Positions 52,592-61,155 of a stretch of DNA of 64,000 nucleotides are shown one piece after another. Below the pieces are notes generated by a model, which was not told the DNA's origin, did not search any database, and was given only the letters and a program-made list of their open reading frames with translations. The DNA is from Sphingomonas sp. (GTDB lineage Bacteria; Pseudomonadota; Alphaproteobacteria; Sphingomonadales; Sphingomonadaceae), in assembly GCA_017304655.1 (NCBI GenBank), contig JAFKLY010000005.1:186001-250000 (forward strand). The letters run 5' to 3'. Position 1 is the first letter of the stretch. Every line of letters starts with the position of its first letter. Position numbers and translations under genes: made by a program.

Positions 52592-53401
52592 TCAGAAGGC
52601 GAATTCCGTGATCAGCGGCGCGTGGTCGGAGGGGCGGGCCCAGCTCCGGGCGCCTTCGATGACCTGATGGCTCACCGCCTTGTCGGCAATGGAAGGGCTC
52701 ACCCACATATGGTCGAGTCGCCGGCCCCGGTCGGACTTCGCCCAGTCCTGCGCGCGATAGCTCCACCAGGTGAAGAGGCGCTCGGGCGCGGGATAGAATT
52801 TGCGGCCGATGTCGACCCAGCCATGCGACTGCTGCAGCCGGTCCATCAGCTCGCACTCGACCGCCGTGTGGCTCACCACGTTGATGAGCTGCTTGTGGCT
52901 CCACACGTCGCATTCCAGCGGCGCGACGTTGAAGTCGCCCACAAGCAAGGTCGGCACATCGAGACGCGTGGACCAGTCGATCATCCGCTCGAAGAAATCG
53001 AGCTTCTGACCGAATTTGGGATTGATCGTGCGGTCCGGCTCTTCGCCGCCGGCCGGGATGTAGACGTTCTCGATGCGCAGGCCGTTGTCGAGCCGCACGC
53101 CGACATGGCGCGCCTCGCCATTGGCCTGCCAGTCGAGCCGGTCGTCGTCGCGCATCGGCACCTTGCTGATGATCGCCACACCATGATGCATCGGCTGGCC
53201 GTTCAGCACCTGATGATTGTAGCCCAGGCGGCGGAACAGCCCTTCCGGGAAGGAGCCGTTGATCACCTTGGTTTCCTGCAGGCAGAGGATGTCGGGCTTC
53301 TGCTCGTTCAGGAAGCGTTCGACGATCTCCAGCCGGGCACGGACGCTGTTGATGTTCCAGGACGCGATCTTGAGGGTCTGTGTTTTCACATTTGTCGCCA
53401 T
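52592..53401 (-). CDS. xth: Exodeoxyribonuclease III family (Xth)
   Basis: AP endonuclease/3' exonuclease of 269 aa acting in base-excision repair. Motifs: KIASWNINSVRARLE, PDILCLQETKVINGSFPEG, HHGVAIISKVPM, LLVGDFNVAPLECDVW, YRAQDWAKSDRGRRLDHMWV and the catalytic DHAPLITEF end. The start MATNVKTQTLKIASWN is the first consistent with the family; a longer in-frame extension is not conserved in character. It is separated from lolA by a terminator. Confidence 0.94.
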   Translation of the reverse strand: MATNVKTQTLKIASWNINSVRARLEIVERFLNEQKPDILCLQETKVINGSFPEGLFRRLGYNHQVLNGQPMHHGVAIISKVPMRDDDRLDWQANGEARHVGVRLDNGLRIENVYIPAGGEEPDRTINPKFGQKLDFFERMIDWSTRLDVPTLLVGDFNVAPLECDVWSHKQLINVVSHTAVECELMDRLQQSHGWVDIGRKFYPAPERLFTWWSYRAQDWAKSDRGRRLDHMWVSPSIADKAVSHQVIEGARSWARPSDHAPLITEFAF

Positions 53402-53717
53402 GGCGCTGTCCCTAGCCGCCCTTGTTCGGGAACCCAAGCGGTGCGGGAGATAATTTTTACACGTCCCGTCGCGGGACCAGCCTTGGGTCGCTCCGGACGG
53501 GGCACGAAAAACCCCCGCTCCGGGGGGCAAGGAACGGGGGTTTCTAGAGCGCTTTGGGAGCGCGAGCGTGGCGTCGGCCGGGTCGGGCAACAGGGGGGAA
53601 TCCCGACTGCGTTCCCGACGCCACACACACTCTTTAGGTCAGGTCAGATGAGCGCTGGATGAATGAATATTGTCAGCTTCGTGACCATCGCCGCTACGGC
53701 TCGCTTCGTCGCAGCGA
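53402..53717. other. Intergenic region between lolA and xth
   Basis: About 315 bases with no gene. It contains the lolA terminator (53507-53543) and presumably the xth promoter in the bases nearest 53402. No other structure recognised. Confidence 0.5.
53507..53543 (-). terminator. Rho-independent terminator after lolA
   Basis: On the minus strand AAACCCCCG...CGGGGGTTTTT forms a strong GC stem followed by five T residues. It lies 175 bases beyond the lolA stop. Confidence 0.75.
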
Positions 53718-54377
53718 TCAGCGCGAAGGGCCGGCCCGGTTGGGGCGCGGGTCGCGCCACTTGAACGCCGAATCGGCAATGGGCGTGCCCTGCTCAAGCC
53801 CGGTCAGGCGGATGCTGGTGCGGTTGCCTTGCGCGTCGCGGGCCACCCAGCCGTAGAGCTCCAGCCCGGCTGTCGCGCTTGCCTTGCGCGTGAAGATCAG
53901 GCTGATCGCGCCATATTCGGGGTGCGCCGGATCGCGCACTTCGATGGAGACGACGCGCGGATCGCCGGTGGGCACCAGCTTGCCATATTTGGTGATGTCG
54001 CGCGTGGGATCGAGCAGCGCGCCGAGCGGTGAGTTGCGGATCGGCCAGCGCTGCACCTGGCTCACCTGATAGTCCACCATGTAGAGCGATCTGCCGTCCG
54101 CCACGATGAGCAGGTCGTTGCCCGCGCCATAGTCGAAGCGGATGTGACCGGGCTGTTTCATCAGCAGCTTGCCGCCCTGCACCTGCCCGTTGCGGTCGGT
54201 CTGCGTGAAGTCGGCCTTGAGCGTGGTGATCGAGCGGATCGCGCGATTGACTGCGGCAAGATCCTCCTGAGCGGATTGCGCGTGCGCCGCCGTCAGGAAG
54301 GTGCCGCCCGCGAGGGGAAGGGCAAACGCGGTACCTATGGCAAGCGCGCGGGTGAGGGGAAGCAGGCGTCTGGTCAT
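53718..54377 (-). CDS. lolA: Outer-membrane lipoprotein carrier protein LolA
   Basis: Periplasmic chaperone of 219 aa that ferries lipoproteins from LolCDE to the outer membrane. A signal peptide (LAIGTAFALPLAGGTFLTAA, cleavage AHA) precedes the LolA domain, with TTLKADFTQTDRNGQVQGGK, LMKQPGHIRFDYGAGNDLLI, ADGRSLYMVDYQ and the later TSIRLTGLEQGTPI. Start choice is uncertain: ATG 54377 gives a standard signal, while an ATG at 54395 and a GTG at 54413 are also in frame. ftsK lies upstream on the same strand, an arrangement common in proteobacteria. Confidence 0.9.
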   Translation of the reverse strand: MTRRLLPLTRALAIGTAFALPLAGGTFLTAAHAQSAQEDLAAVNRAIRSITTLKADFTQTDRNGQVQGGKLLMKQPGHIRFDYGAGNDLLIVADGRSLYMVDYQVSQVQRWPIRNSPLGALLDPTRDITKYGKLVPTGDPRVVSIEVRDPAHPEYGAISLIFTRKASATAGLELYGWVARDAQGNRTSIRLTGLEQGTPIADSAFKWRDPRPNRAGPSR

Positions 54378-54467
54378 AGGCGTCGCAATAGGCATCGGGC
54401 TTTGAATGTCCACTGAACCGGATCGTTCCGGAGCATTCAGGCGCGGATCCGCGCCCTGCTGCTCGCG

Positions 54468-56804
54468 CTACTTCGGGTTGCCCATCTCGTCGCGCAGCAC
54501 TTCGCGGCGGCCGACATGGTTGGGCGCGCCGACCAGTCCTTCTTCCTCCATCCGCTCGATGAGGCGGGCGGCAGAGTTGTAGCCGATGCGCATCTGCCGC
54601 TGGAGCCAGCTTGTCGACGCCTTCTGGTTCTCGAAGACGAGCTGGCACGCCTTGCGGAACAGCTTGGCGTCGGGCGAATCGTCGCCCAGGTCGACACCGT
54701 CGAGCGCGAAGCTGCCTTCCTCCGGCTCCTCGGTGACGGCGCTGATATAGTCCGGCTGGCCCTTGCTGCGCCAATGGTCGGCGATGGCGCGCACTTCATC
54801 ATCGCTCACGAACGGGCCGTGGACGCGCTGCAGGCCTTTGCCGCTCGCCATGTAGAGCATGTCGCCCTTGCCCAGCAGCTGCTCTGCGCCCTGCTCGCCC
54901 AGGATGGTGCGCGAGTCGATCTTGCTGGTGACGAAGAAGCTGATGCGCGTCGGCAGGTTCGCCTTGATGACGCCGGTGATGACGTCGACGGAAGGGCGCT
55001 GCGTGGCGAGGATCAGGTGGATGCCGGCCGCGCGGGCCTTCTGCGCCAGGCGCTGGATGAGGAATTCGACTTCCTTGCCCGCCGTCATCATGAGGTCGGC
55101 CAGCTCGTCGACGACCACCACGATCTGCGGCAGCGGCTGGTAGTCCAGCTCTTCGTCCTCATAGATCGGCTGGCGCGTCTGCTCGTCGAAGCCGATCTGG
55201 ACGCGACGGCCCAGGCTCTTGCCCTTGGCGCGAGCGGAGCGGACCTTCTCGTTGTAACCGGCGAGGTTGCGCACGCCGATGGAGGCCATCATGCGATAGC
55301 GGTCCTCCATCTGCTCCACGGCCCATTTGAGCGCGCGGATGGCCTTGGCCGGCTCGGTGACGACGGGCGAGAGCAAGTGCGGGATATTGTCGTAGATGCT
55401 CAGTTCCAGCATCTTCGGGTCGATCATGATCAGTCGCAGGTCGTCCGGCGTGAGCCGGTAGAGCAGTGAGAGAATCATGGCGTTGAGGCCGACCGACTTG
55501 CCCGAGCCGGTGGTGCCCGCCACGAGCAGGTGCGGCATCCCGGCCAGGTCGGCGATTACCGGTTCGCCGAAGATGTTCTTGCCCAGAATGATCGGCAGGC
55601 CGCCCTTCTGATCGGCGAAAGCCGTGCTGGTGATGAGTTGGTGGAGCACGACCGATTCGCGGTCTGCATTGGGCAGTTCGATGCCGATGACGGTGCGGCC
55701 GGGGATGGTCGCGACGCGCGCGGAGAGGGCGGACATGTTGCGGGCGATGTCGTCGGCAAGCTGGATGACGCGGCTGGCCTTGATGCCCGGCGCCGGCTCC
55801 AGCTCATACATGGTGACGACCGGGCCGGGCCGCACTTCGGTGATCGCGCCTTTCACATGGAAATCGTCGAGCACGCTTTCGAGCAGCCGTGCATTGCGCT
55901 CCAGTCCTTGCCGGTCGATCTTGTTGGCAGCGCTGGGTGGGGCGGCGGAGAGCAGGTCCGGCGAAGGCAGGGCGTTGTTGCCGAAGAGGTCCTCCTGGCC
56001 AGACACCGGGGCGAACGCCTTGGTGACCGCGTTGCTGTTGGGCGACTGGATGGTGATCGGCTGGCGCGGCGTCGCTTCCACCGCGCGGCGTGGCTCGGCC
56101 TCCCGCGGCGCGGTGCGGGCCTCTTCGGTCACGGTGTCACGGTCGTCAGTCGCGCGCAGCAAGCCGATACGCGGCATGCGCAAGCCCGACAGAGCGGGCA
56201 TGGCGGGGCGGGCGAGATGCCAGAGCGGCTTTTCAAGCGCGAGGCTGCGCACCCAGAGCCAGAGGCCGGTCACCAGAGTGACGGCCAGCAGCAGCCATTG
56301 CAGGATCGTGTCGAGCGGATTGCCGAGCTTGCCGGTCAGCACGGTGAGGCCATGGGCGGCAAGGAAGCCGGCGACACCGCCCCAGCGCGCAGGCAGGCCC
56401 ACGAGCGGCTCGGGCTGGAGCAGCCAGAGTGCGGTGCCGATGAGGGCAATGCCGACCAGGCATTTGGCGATCTGGCCTTTCCAGCCGGCCATGTCCTGAT
56501 CCGCCCACAGGCGCCGTGCGCTCACCAGAAGGAGCGGGAGCAGCAGCAGCGCGGGCACGCCGGCGACGGTGTAGAGCAGATCGGCTGCCCAGGCGCCGGC
56601 GCGACCCATCAGATTGCCCACCTGCGGTCCTGCCGCCGTGTTCAGCGCGCTATCGCTCACTTTGTAGGAGAGCAGGGCGAGAAACAGGAACAGGGCGAGC
56701 GCATAGAGGCCGACCGAGCCGGCCAGCGTGCCGATGCGGATGAGGCTGCGGCGCAGCATTGCCTGCCATTCCGGTGTCCGGTTGACCGTTGCCCGGCTTG
56801 CCAT
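54468..56804 (-). CDS. ftsK: DNA translocase FtsK
   Basis: FtsK, 778 aa, couples chromosome segregation to division at the septum. Four membrane helices occupy about the first 190 residues (for example LAGSVGLYALALFLFLALLS). A short Pro/Ala/Gln linker follows, shorter than in E. coli. The RecA-like motor has Walker A GTTGSGKSVGLNAM and Walker B VVVVDELADLMM. The C-terminal gamma winged helix (AARLIERMEEEGLVGAPNHV) recognises KOPS sites. ATG 56804 (MASRATVNRTPEW) is preferred over one 8 codons upstream. A long hairpin lies in its leader. Confidence 0.95.
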   Translation of the reverse strand: MASRATVNRTPEWQAMLRRSLIRIGTLAGSVGLYALALFLFLALLSYKVSDSALNTAAGPQVGNLMGRAGAWAADLLYTVAGVPALLLLPLLLVSARRLWADQDMAGWKGQIAKCLVGIALIGTALWLLQPEPLVGLPARWGGVAGFLAAHGLTVLTGKLGNPLDTILQWLLLAVTLVTGLWLWVRSLALEKPLWHLARPAMPALSGLRMPRIGLLRATDDRDTVTEEARTAPREAEPRRAVEATPRQPITIQSPNSNAVTKAFAPVSGQEDLFGNNALPSPDLLSAAPPSAANKIDRQGLERNARLLESVLDDFHVKGAITEVRPGPVVTMYELEPAPGIKASRVIQLADDIARNMSALSARVATIPGRTVIGIELPNADRESVVLHQLITSTAFADQKGGLPIILGKNIFGEPVIADLAGMPHLLVAGTTGSGKSVGLNAMILSLLYRLTPDDLRLIMIDPKMLELSIYDNIPHLLSPVVTEPAKAIRALKWAVEQMEDRYRMMASIGVRNLAGYNEKVRSARAKGKSLGRRVQIGFDEQTRQPIYEDEELDYQPLPQIVVVVDELADLMMTAGKEVEFLIQRLAQKARAAGIHLILATQRPSVDVITGVIKANLPTRISFFVTSKIDSRTILGEQGAEQLLGKGDMLYMASGKGLQRVHGPFVSDDEVRAIADHWRSKGQPDYISAVTEEPEEGSFALDGVDLGDDSPDAKLFRKACQLVFENQKASTSWLQRQMRIGYNSAARLIERMEEEGLVGAPNHVGRREVLRDEMGNPK

Positions 56805-56845
56805 TGCGCGTCTCCAAGCGTCGGGCACGCGCCAGCACCGGCGCC

Positions 56846-56873
56846 TGTGCCCGAAATGTTCCTTTCGGGCACA
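56846..56873. promoter_or_regulatory. Hairpin in the ftsK leader
   Basis: Perfect 11-bp inverted repeat TGTGCCCGAAA / TTTCGGGCACA with a 6-base loop, 42 bases before the ftsK start and between divergent ftsK and the esterase gene. It could be an operator or an RNA hairpin. No T-run follows on either strand that would make it a clear terminator. Confidence 0.5.
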
Positions 56874-56991
56874 ATCCTCCTTCGCGGACTCTGCGTCAAG
56901 AGTCCTGTTTTTCCGCCGGAATCGCTCGGTTGCCTATGCGCCTGCCGGTCAGTAGCGTCGGCGGCAGACAAGCAGAGGAGTGTCCCCACCC

Positions 56992-57942
56992 ATGAGCCGC
57001 CATCTCGTCGATCCGGAACTGTTCGCGCTGCTTGATCAATTGCCGTCCATCGAACTGACCCTGGAAACGCTGGACGCGTCGCGCGCCATCTTCCGAGAAA
57101 TGGCGCTTCCGCAGGAGGCCTATGCGCGGCCGGGCGTCACCATCGAGCGGCGCGTGGTGCCGGGGCCGGACGGCGCGCCGGATGTGCCAGTCATCCTCTA
57201 TCGACCGGTCGGCGCGGCCGGCCGGTTGCCGGTGCTGCTGCATGTGCATGGCGGCGGCTACGTCATCGGTTCGGCGGAAGGGAGCGGCCCAGCCAATGTG
57301 CGCACGGCGGATGAACTGCAATGCCTTGTCGTCTCCGTCGATTATCGCCTGGCGCCGGAGACGCGCGCGCCCGGCGCAGCGGAAGATGCACATGCCGTGC
57401 TCGCATGGCTCAACCGGGAGGCGGAGAGCCTCGGCATCGACCCGGAGCGGATCGCCATTGGCGGGGAGAGCGCCGGTGGTGGCCTCGCCGCGGCGACGGC
57501 CCTGCTGGCGCGCGATCGTGGCCTGTACAAGCTGTGCTTCCAGTTGCTCATCTACCCGATGCTGGACGATCGCACCGCAGCCGATGGCGCGGGCAATCCG
57601 CATGTCGGCGCATTCGTGTGGCAACATGCCCATAATGTGTTTGCCTGGCGGGCCTATCTTGGCGCGGAGCCGGGCGGCGCGGACGTCTCGCCTTATGCCG
57701 CCGCCGCGCGCGCGGCCGATCTGTCCGGCCTGCCGCCCGCCTATATCGCGGTTGGTGCGCTCGATCTCTTTCTGGAGGAGGATATGGCCTATGCCGCCCG
57801 TCTCGCCGCTGCCGGCGTCCCGGTCGAGCTGCACGTCTATCCCGGCGCCTATCACGCCTTCGAGATGAACGCAGAAGCGGACGTCGCTCGCCGCGCCGAG
57901 GCGGACCGGCGCCGGGCGTTGGCTCGTGCCTTTGCAGGATAG
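56992..57942 (+). CDS. Alpha/beta hydrolase, hormone-sensitive-lipase type
   Basis: Carboxylesterase-like enzyme of 316 aa. The oxyanion-hole motif HVHGGGYVIGSAEG, the nucleophile elbow GESAGGG (Ser in GDSAGGG-type context), the acid DLFLEED and the histidine in GAYHAFEM form the triad. No signal peptide, so it is cytosolic. AGAGGAG lies 11 bases before ATG 56992; a GTG at 56980 is the alternative. It is divergent from ftsK. Natural substrate unknown; small acyl esters are expected. Confidence 0.9.
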   Translation: MSRHLVDPELFALLDQLPSIELTLETLDASRAIFREMALPQEAYARPGVTIERRVVPGPDGAPDVPVILYRPVGAAGRLPVLLHVHGGGYVIGSAEGSGPANVRTADELQCLVVSVDYRLAPETRAPGAAEDAHAVLAWLNREAESLGIDPERIAIGGESAGGGLAAATALLARDRGLYKLCFQLLIYPMLDDRTAADGAGNPHVGAFVWQHAHNVFAWRAYLGAEPGGADVSPYAAAARAADLSGLPPAYIAVGALDLFLEEDMAYAARLAAAGVPVELHVYPGAYHAFEMNAEADVARRAEADRRRALARAFAG

Positions 57943-58063
57943 CGCGTCCGCTGGGGCAGGCCGAGGGGCGATGGAAGCTGGCGATCGGTTTCGACGAGGG
58001 CTCGCAGCGCTCCCCATGGCACCGCGCCCTGTCCGTTGCTCACCTTGTCCGTCGCTTACGGCA

Positions 58064-58564
58064 TCATCTGCCGTTGCACGTCGCCTTGCCTGCCAGCGCG
58101 ACCAGCGCATCGCCATCGACGCGGTTTACGGTCCAGTCGTCCATTGGCCGTGCGCCGAGCGAGCGGTAGAAGTCGATCGCGCGCTGGTTCCAGTCGAGCA
58201 CCCACCATTCGAGTCGGGCGCAGTCCCGATCGAGCGCGATTTGCGCCAGCCGCACGAGCAGCGCCTTGCCAACCCCATGACCGCGCGCGTCCGGCACGAC
58301 ATAGAGGTCCTCGAGATAGAGGCCGGGCCGTCCCTCGAAGGTCGAGAAATTGTGGAAGAACAGGGCGAAGCCGACCGGAATACCGTCCAACTCGGCGATC
58401 AGGACTTCCGCCATCGGCCGGGAGCCGAACAGGTGGCGTGCCAGCACGGCCTTGTCGGCCCGTACTTCGTGGCTGAGTTGCTCAAACTCGGCCAGCGCGA
58501 GAATGAAGCCGTGGATGAGGTCGATGTCCTCCGGCGCTGCTTCGCGGATCGAGAGAGCGCTCAT
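58064..58564 (-). CDS. GNAT-family N-acetyltransferase
   Basis: Acetyltransferase of 166 aa. Acetyl-CoA binding motif A is clear (LEDLYVVPDARGHGVGKALL) and motif B appears as ARLEWWVLDWNQRAIDFYRSLGA. The family resembles diamine acetyltransferase-like or spermidine/thialysine acetyltransferases, from LEDLYV and the WWVLDWN segment, but the substrate is not determined. It overlaps the EamA transporter stop by 4 bases. The start MSALSIREAAPEDIDLI is the first fitting the fold. Confidence 0.9.
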   Translation of the reverse strand: MSALSIREAAPEDIDLIHGFILALAEFEQLSHEVRADKAVLARHLFGSRPMAEVLIAELDGIPVGFALFFHNFSTFEGRPGLYLEDLYVVPDARGHGVGKALLVRLAQIALDRDCARLEWWVLDWNQRAIDFYRSLGARPMDDWTVNRVDGDALVALAGKATCNGR

Positions 58565-59532
58565 ACCGCCTCCGGCTCGATGTTGGGATGAGGCCGGCCG
58601 GGCTGCTGGCGCGCGGCCCACAGGCACCCGGCGACGATCATCGCGGCGCCCAGTGCTGTCGTCGGCAACACACGCTCGCTGAACACCCACCAGCCGAGCA
58701 TCGCTGCCCAGATGAAGGCGGTATATTCCACGGCGACCAACTGCTGCGCTTCGGCGCGGGCATAGGCCCAGGAGAGCAGCATGATTGCGCTCGTGCCGAC
58801 GATCGAGGCGAGCAGGATCGCCGGCCAGTGCATCATGTCCGGGATTTCCGGGCGTAGCGCGAGGGCGCTTACCTCAAGTTCGAGGGATTGCGCGGCCAGC
58901 CGGGCAAACCCCTCGGACAGGGGGGCAAGGAGCAGGAACAGCGTGCCGCCGATCAAATTGAAGGCAAAGGCTACCTCGATCGGCCCGGCTGCGAGCGATT
59001 GGCGCCGGCCGATGACGAGATTGACGGCATAGAGCACGGCAGCGACGAGGATCGCGACAGCGCCTTCCATCGTCCCGCCTTCTCCGCTCGCGCCGGACTG
59101 GCCGGCGAGGATCACCATCACCCCGGCAAAGGCGATGAGCGAGCCGAGGATGGCCCGCCGGCCGATCCGTTCCCTGAGGAACAGGGCGGCAAGACCCAGC
59201 GCGATCAGCGGGGCGATGAAGGACAGCGCAATGCCCTGCGCCAGCGGCACGCGGACGAGGCCCCAGAAGAACAGCAGGACGGAGATGCCGCCCGCCAGCG
59301 TCCGGCCCAGATGGAGCATCATGGTCGACCGATCGGGAAGCCGGCCGACTTTCCAGGCAAACAGAGGCGCCATCAGCACCACGCCGGTCAACGTGCGCCA
59401 GAGCAGGGCATTATAGGCGCCGAGGGTGATCGAGAGCCCCTTCATGATCGCGTCCATGCCCGAGAAGATCGCGACGCCGACACAGGCGACCGCAAAAGGC
59501 ACGAGAGGAGATGAGGCGCGGGTCGACATCAT
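58561..59532 (-). CDS. EamA-family (DMT) exporter
   Basis: Drug/metabolite transporter of 323 aa with ten predicted membrane helices in two EamA repeats: VPFAVACVGVAIFSGMDAIM with GISVLLFFWGLVRVPLAQGI in the first, and AILVAAVLYAVNLVIGRRQS with VGTSAIMLLSWAYARAEAQQ in the second. RhaT/YdcZ-type exporters move amino acids or metabolites, and the substrate here is unknown. The start has two adjacent ATGs (59532, 59529). The GNAT gene downstream overlaps it. Confidence 0.9.
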   Translation of the reverse strand: MMSTRASSPLVPFAVACVGVAIFSGMDAIMKGLSITLGAYNALLWRTLTGVVLMAPLFAWKVGRLPDRSTMMLHLGRTLAGGISVLLFFWGLVRVPLAQGIALSFIAPLIALGLAALFLRERIGRRAILGSLIAFAGVMVILAGQSGASGEGGTMEGAVAILVAAVLYAVNLVIGRRQSLAAGPIEVAFAFNLIGGTLFLLLAPLSEGFARLAAQSLELEVSALALRPEIPDMMHWPAILLASIVGTSAIMLLSWAYARAEAQQLVAVEYTAFIWAAMLGWWVFSERVLPTTALGAAMIVAGCLWAARQQPGRPHPNIEPEAV

Positions 59533-59890
59533 GGCCGGGTCTCTAGGGGAGTCGACCGGCTGAGGCGAGCGCGATGTTGGCCGGCAAGCGCTGGACCGAA
59601 CAGCATCGCATTGCCCCTGTCCTACACCCCACCCGCCATGGCACGCCGTTCCACAGCCCTTTCGTTCACAGGAGGCAGCGTGCGCAAGTTATGGCTCGTT
59701 TCATGGAAGGCTCTTGGTCCCCCGCTCAATCCGCGCCGGTCCCGTGGGACGATCTCCGGCGTCCGCCGCATCGGCCTTCCGGCAACGGTCATGGAAGCGG
59801 AAGTTCATGCCCCCGTGTCGTGAACTTCGTGAACTTCCAGCGTCCGGCGCGCTGCTGGACGTGGCTGTCCAGGCTCCGGCTCCGCCTGTC
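59533..59890. other. Intergenic region with repeat copy 2
   Basis: About 360 bases between the EamA gene start and the beta-lactamase stop. Apart from copy 2 of the dispersed repeat (59614-59859) no feature or gene was recognised. The EamA promoter must lie near 59533-59600. Confidence 0.5.
59614..59859. repeat. Bipartite dispersed repeat, copy 2
   Basis: Block A is 59614-59643 and block B 59796-59859, in the same orientation as copy 1 at 50712-50919. Block B differs from copy 1 at three of 64 positions. Distance between blocks is 152 bases here and 114 in copy 1. Block B ends 31 bases after the stop of the minus-strand beta-lactamase gene. Confidence 0.75.
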
Positions 59891-60847
59891 TCAGCGGTGC
59901 GCTACTCTCTCCGCGACCCACCCGGCTGCGATTCGCCCGACCTGCGCCAGCACGGCCTCGTCTTCCGGTCGTGTGTCGCCGCCGCGCACCGATGGCTCGA
60001 GATAGGCGGTGACCATGAACGGTTCCGCCCGGCCGGGATGCCACATGACGGCAATGTCGTTCACTTTGCCGGCATAGCTGCCGTCGCCCATGTTGGTGCC
60101 GGTCTTGTCGCCCGCGCGCCAGCCGGCGGGCAAGCCGCCGCGCAGGCGCTTCAGGCCGGTCTGGGTCGCGACGGTCCAGTCGATAAGCCGCTGGCGCGAG
60201 GCTGGTGTGAGCGCCGGCCCGGTCAGGATCGCCTGCATCGAGCGAGTCATGGCCGCCGCGCTGGTCGTGTCGCGCAGCTCGTTCTCGCCGCCGATGTTGA
60301 GTTCGGGCTCGTAGCGGTCGAGCCGGGTCACATTGTCGCCCAGCCCCCGCCAGAAGGCGGTAAGTGCCTGTGGTCCGCCGATGCGGCGCAGCAGGATGTT
60401 GGAGGCGCCGTTGTCGCTCACGGTCTGGGAGGCTTCGCACAGGGCGGCGACACTCATCGCCGTCTCGCCCTTCGCCAGCGCGGCCCGAACGGCAGGTGAA
60501 TGGCCGACGGGATCGTCCGGGGTGATCGGCATCATGGCGTCGAGCGCGATGTCGCCGGCATCGGCGCGCGCGAGCACGGCGGCGACGAGGCTCAGCTTGA
60601 AGGTCGAGCACATGGTGAAACGCTCGTCGGCGCGATGGCCAACCAGTGTGCCGTCCTTCGCGTCAAGAACGGCGATGCCGAGCTTCCCGCCGCTGCTTGC
60701 CTCAAGCGCGGCGAGGGCCTGGCGCAGCCGTTCGTTCGCGCTCCCGTTTCCTTGCTCGGGCGGAGGAGCGCCGGTCGCGCAGCCGGTGAGCAGCAGCAAG
60801 GCGGTTCCGGCAAGCCCGGCGAGGCAATCGCGGCGATCGATCAGCAT
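59891..60847 (-). CDS. Class A beta-lactamase, lipoprotein type
   Basis: Serine beta-lactamase of 318 aa. The active-site motifs are complete: S81-TFK84 (Ambler 70-73), S144-DN146 (130-132), E180 with N184 in EPELN (166-170) and K248-TG250 (234-236). The leader DRRDCLAGLAGTALLLLTGC has a lipobox (Cys23) and a twin-arginine-like RR, so it is probably an anchored periplasmic lipoprotein. A Cys precedes the catalytic serine (Ambler 69), but position 238 is Asn, so the disulfide of KPC/SME-type carbapenemases is not possible. Longer in-frame sequence upstream is not conserved. Substrate range cannot be read. Confidence 0.93.
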   Translation of the reverse strand: MLIDRRDCLAGLAGTALLLLTGCATGAPPPEQGNGSANERLRQALAALEASSGGKLGIAVLDAKDGTLVGHRADERFTMCSTFKLSLVAAVLARADAGDIALDAMMPITPDDPVGHSPAVRAALAKGETAMSVAALCEASQTVSDNGASNILLRRIGGPQALTAFWRGLGDNVTRLDRYEPELNIGGENELRDTTSAAAMTRSMQAILTGPALTPASRQRLIDWTVATQTGLKRLRGGLPAGWRAGDKTGTNMGDGSYAGKVNDIAVMWHPGRAEPFMVTAYLEPSVRGGDTRPEDEAVLAQVGRIAAGWVAERVAHR

Positions 60848-60864
60848 AGGTTGGTAGCCTGCCT

Positions 60865-61155
60865 TCAGTCCGAATCGGGCTGGTCGAGGCGGACGACCCG
60901 CCCGACTTCCAGCTCGTCGATGCGCAGCCTGCGAATATGCGCCTTGCCGATCCGCAGCCGACCGATCGCCATGGCGCCGACCGCGATCGCGCCAAAGGCG
61001 ACGGCACCGAGCGCGACACTGCCGAGCAGGGTCAGGCCGGTCGCGGATGCACCGGTCGCAGCGGCGCCGGTGGCAGATGCGCCAGTCGCGACGGCCTTGC
61101 GCGCCGCCTTGGGCAGGCTCCGGGCGGCCTCCTTCAAGGCGGGCAGATCGCTCAT
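60865..61155 (-). CDS. Conserved hypothetical protein with Gly/Ala periodic core
   Basis: Protein of 96 aa translationally coupled to ispG (ATGA overlap). The middle is a regular Gly/Ala/Thr pattern ([19 protein letters not shown]), then a hydrophobic five-residue periodicity ([20 protein letters not shown]), and a basic C-terminal part ([18 protein letters not shown]). The periodicity suggests a beta-helix- or membrane-associated repeat. Similar AIGRLAIGRLxVGRA proteins exist in other bacteria with no known role. The coding call rests on this pattern and the coupling. Confidence 0.65.
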   Translation of the reverse strand: MSDLPALKEAARSLPKAARKAVATGASATGAAATGASATGLTLLGSVALGAVAFGAIAVGAMAIGRLRIGKAHIRRLRIDELEVGRVVRLDQPDSD

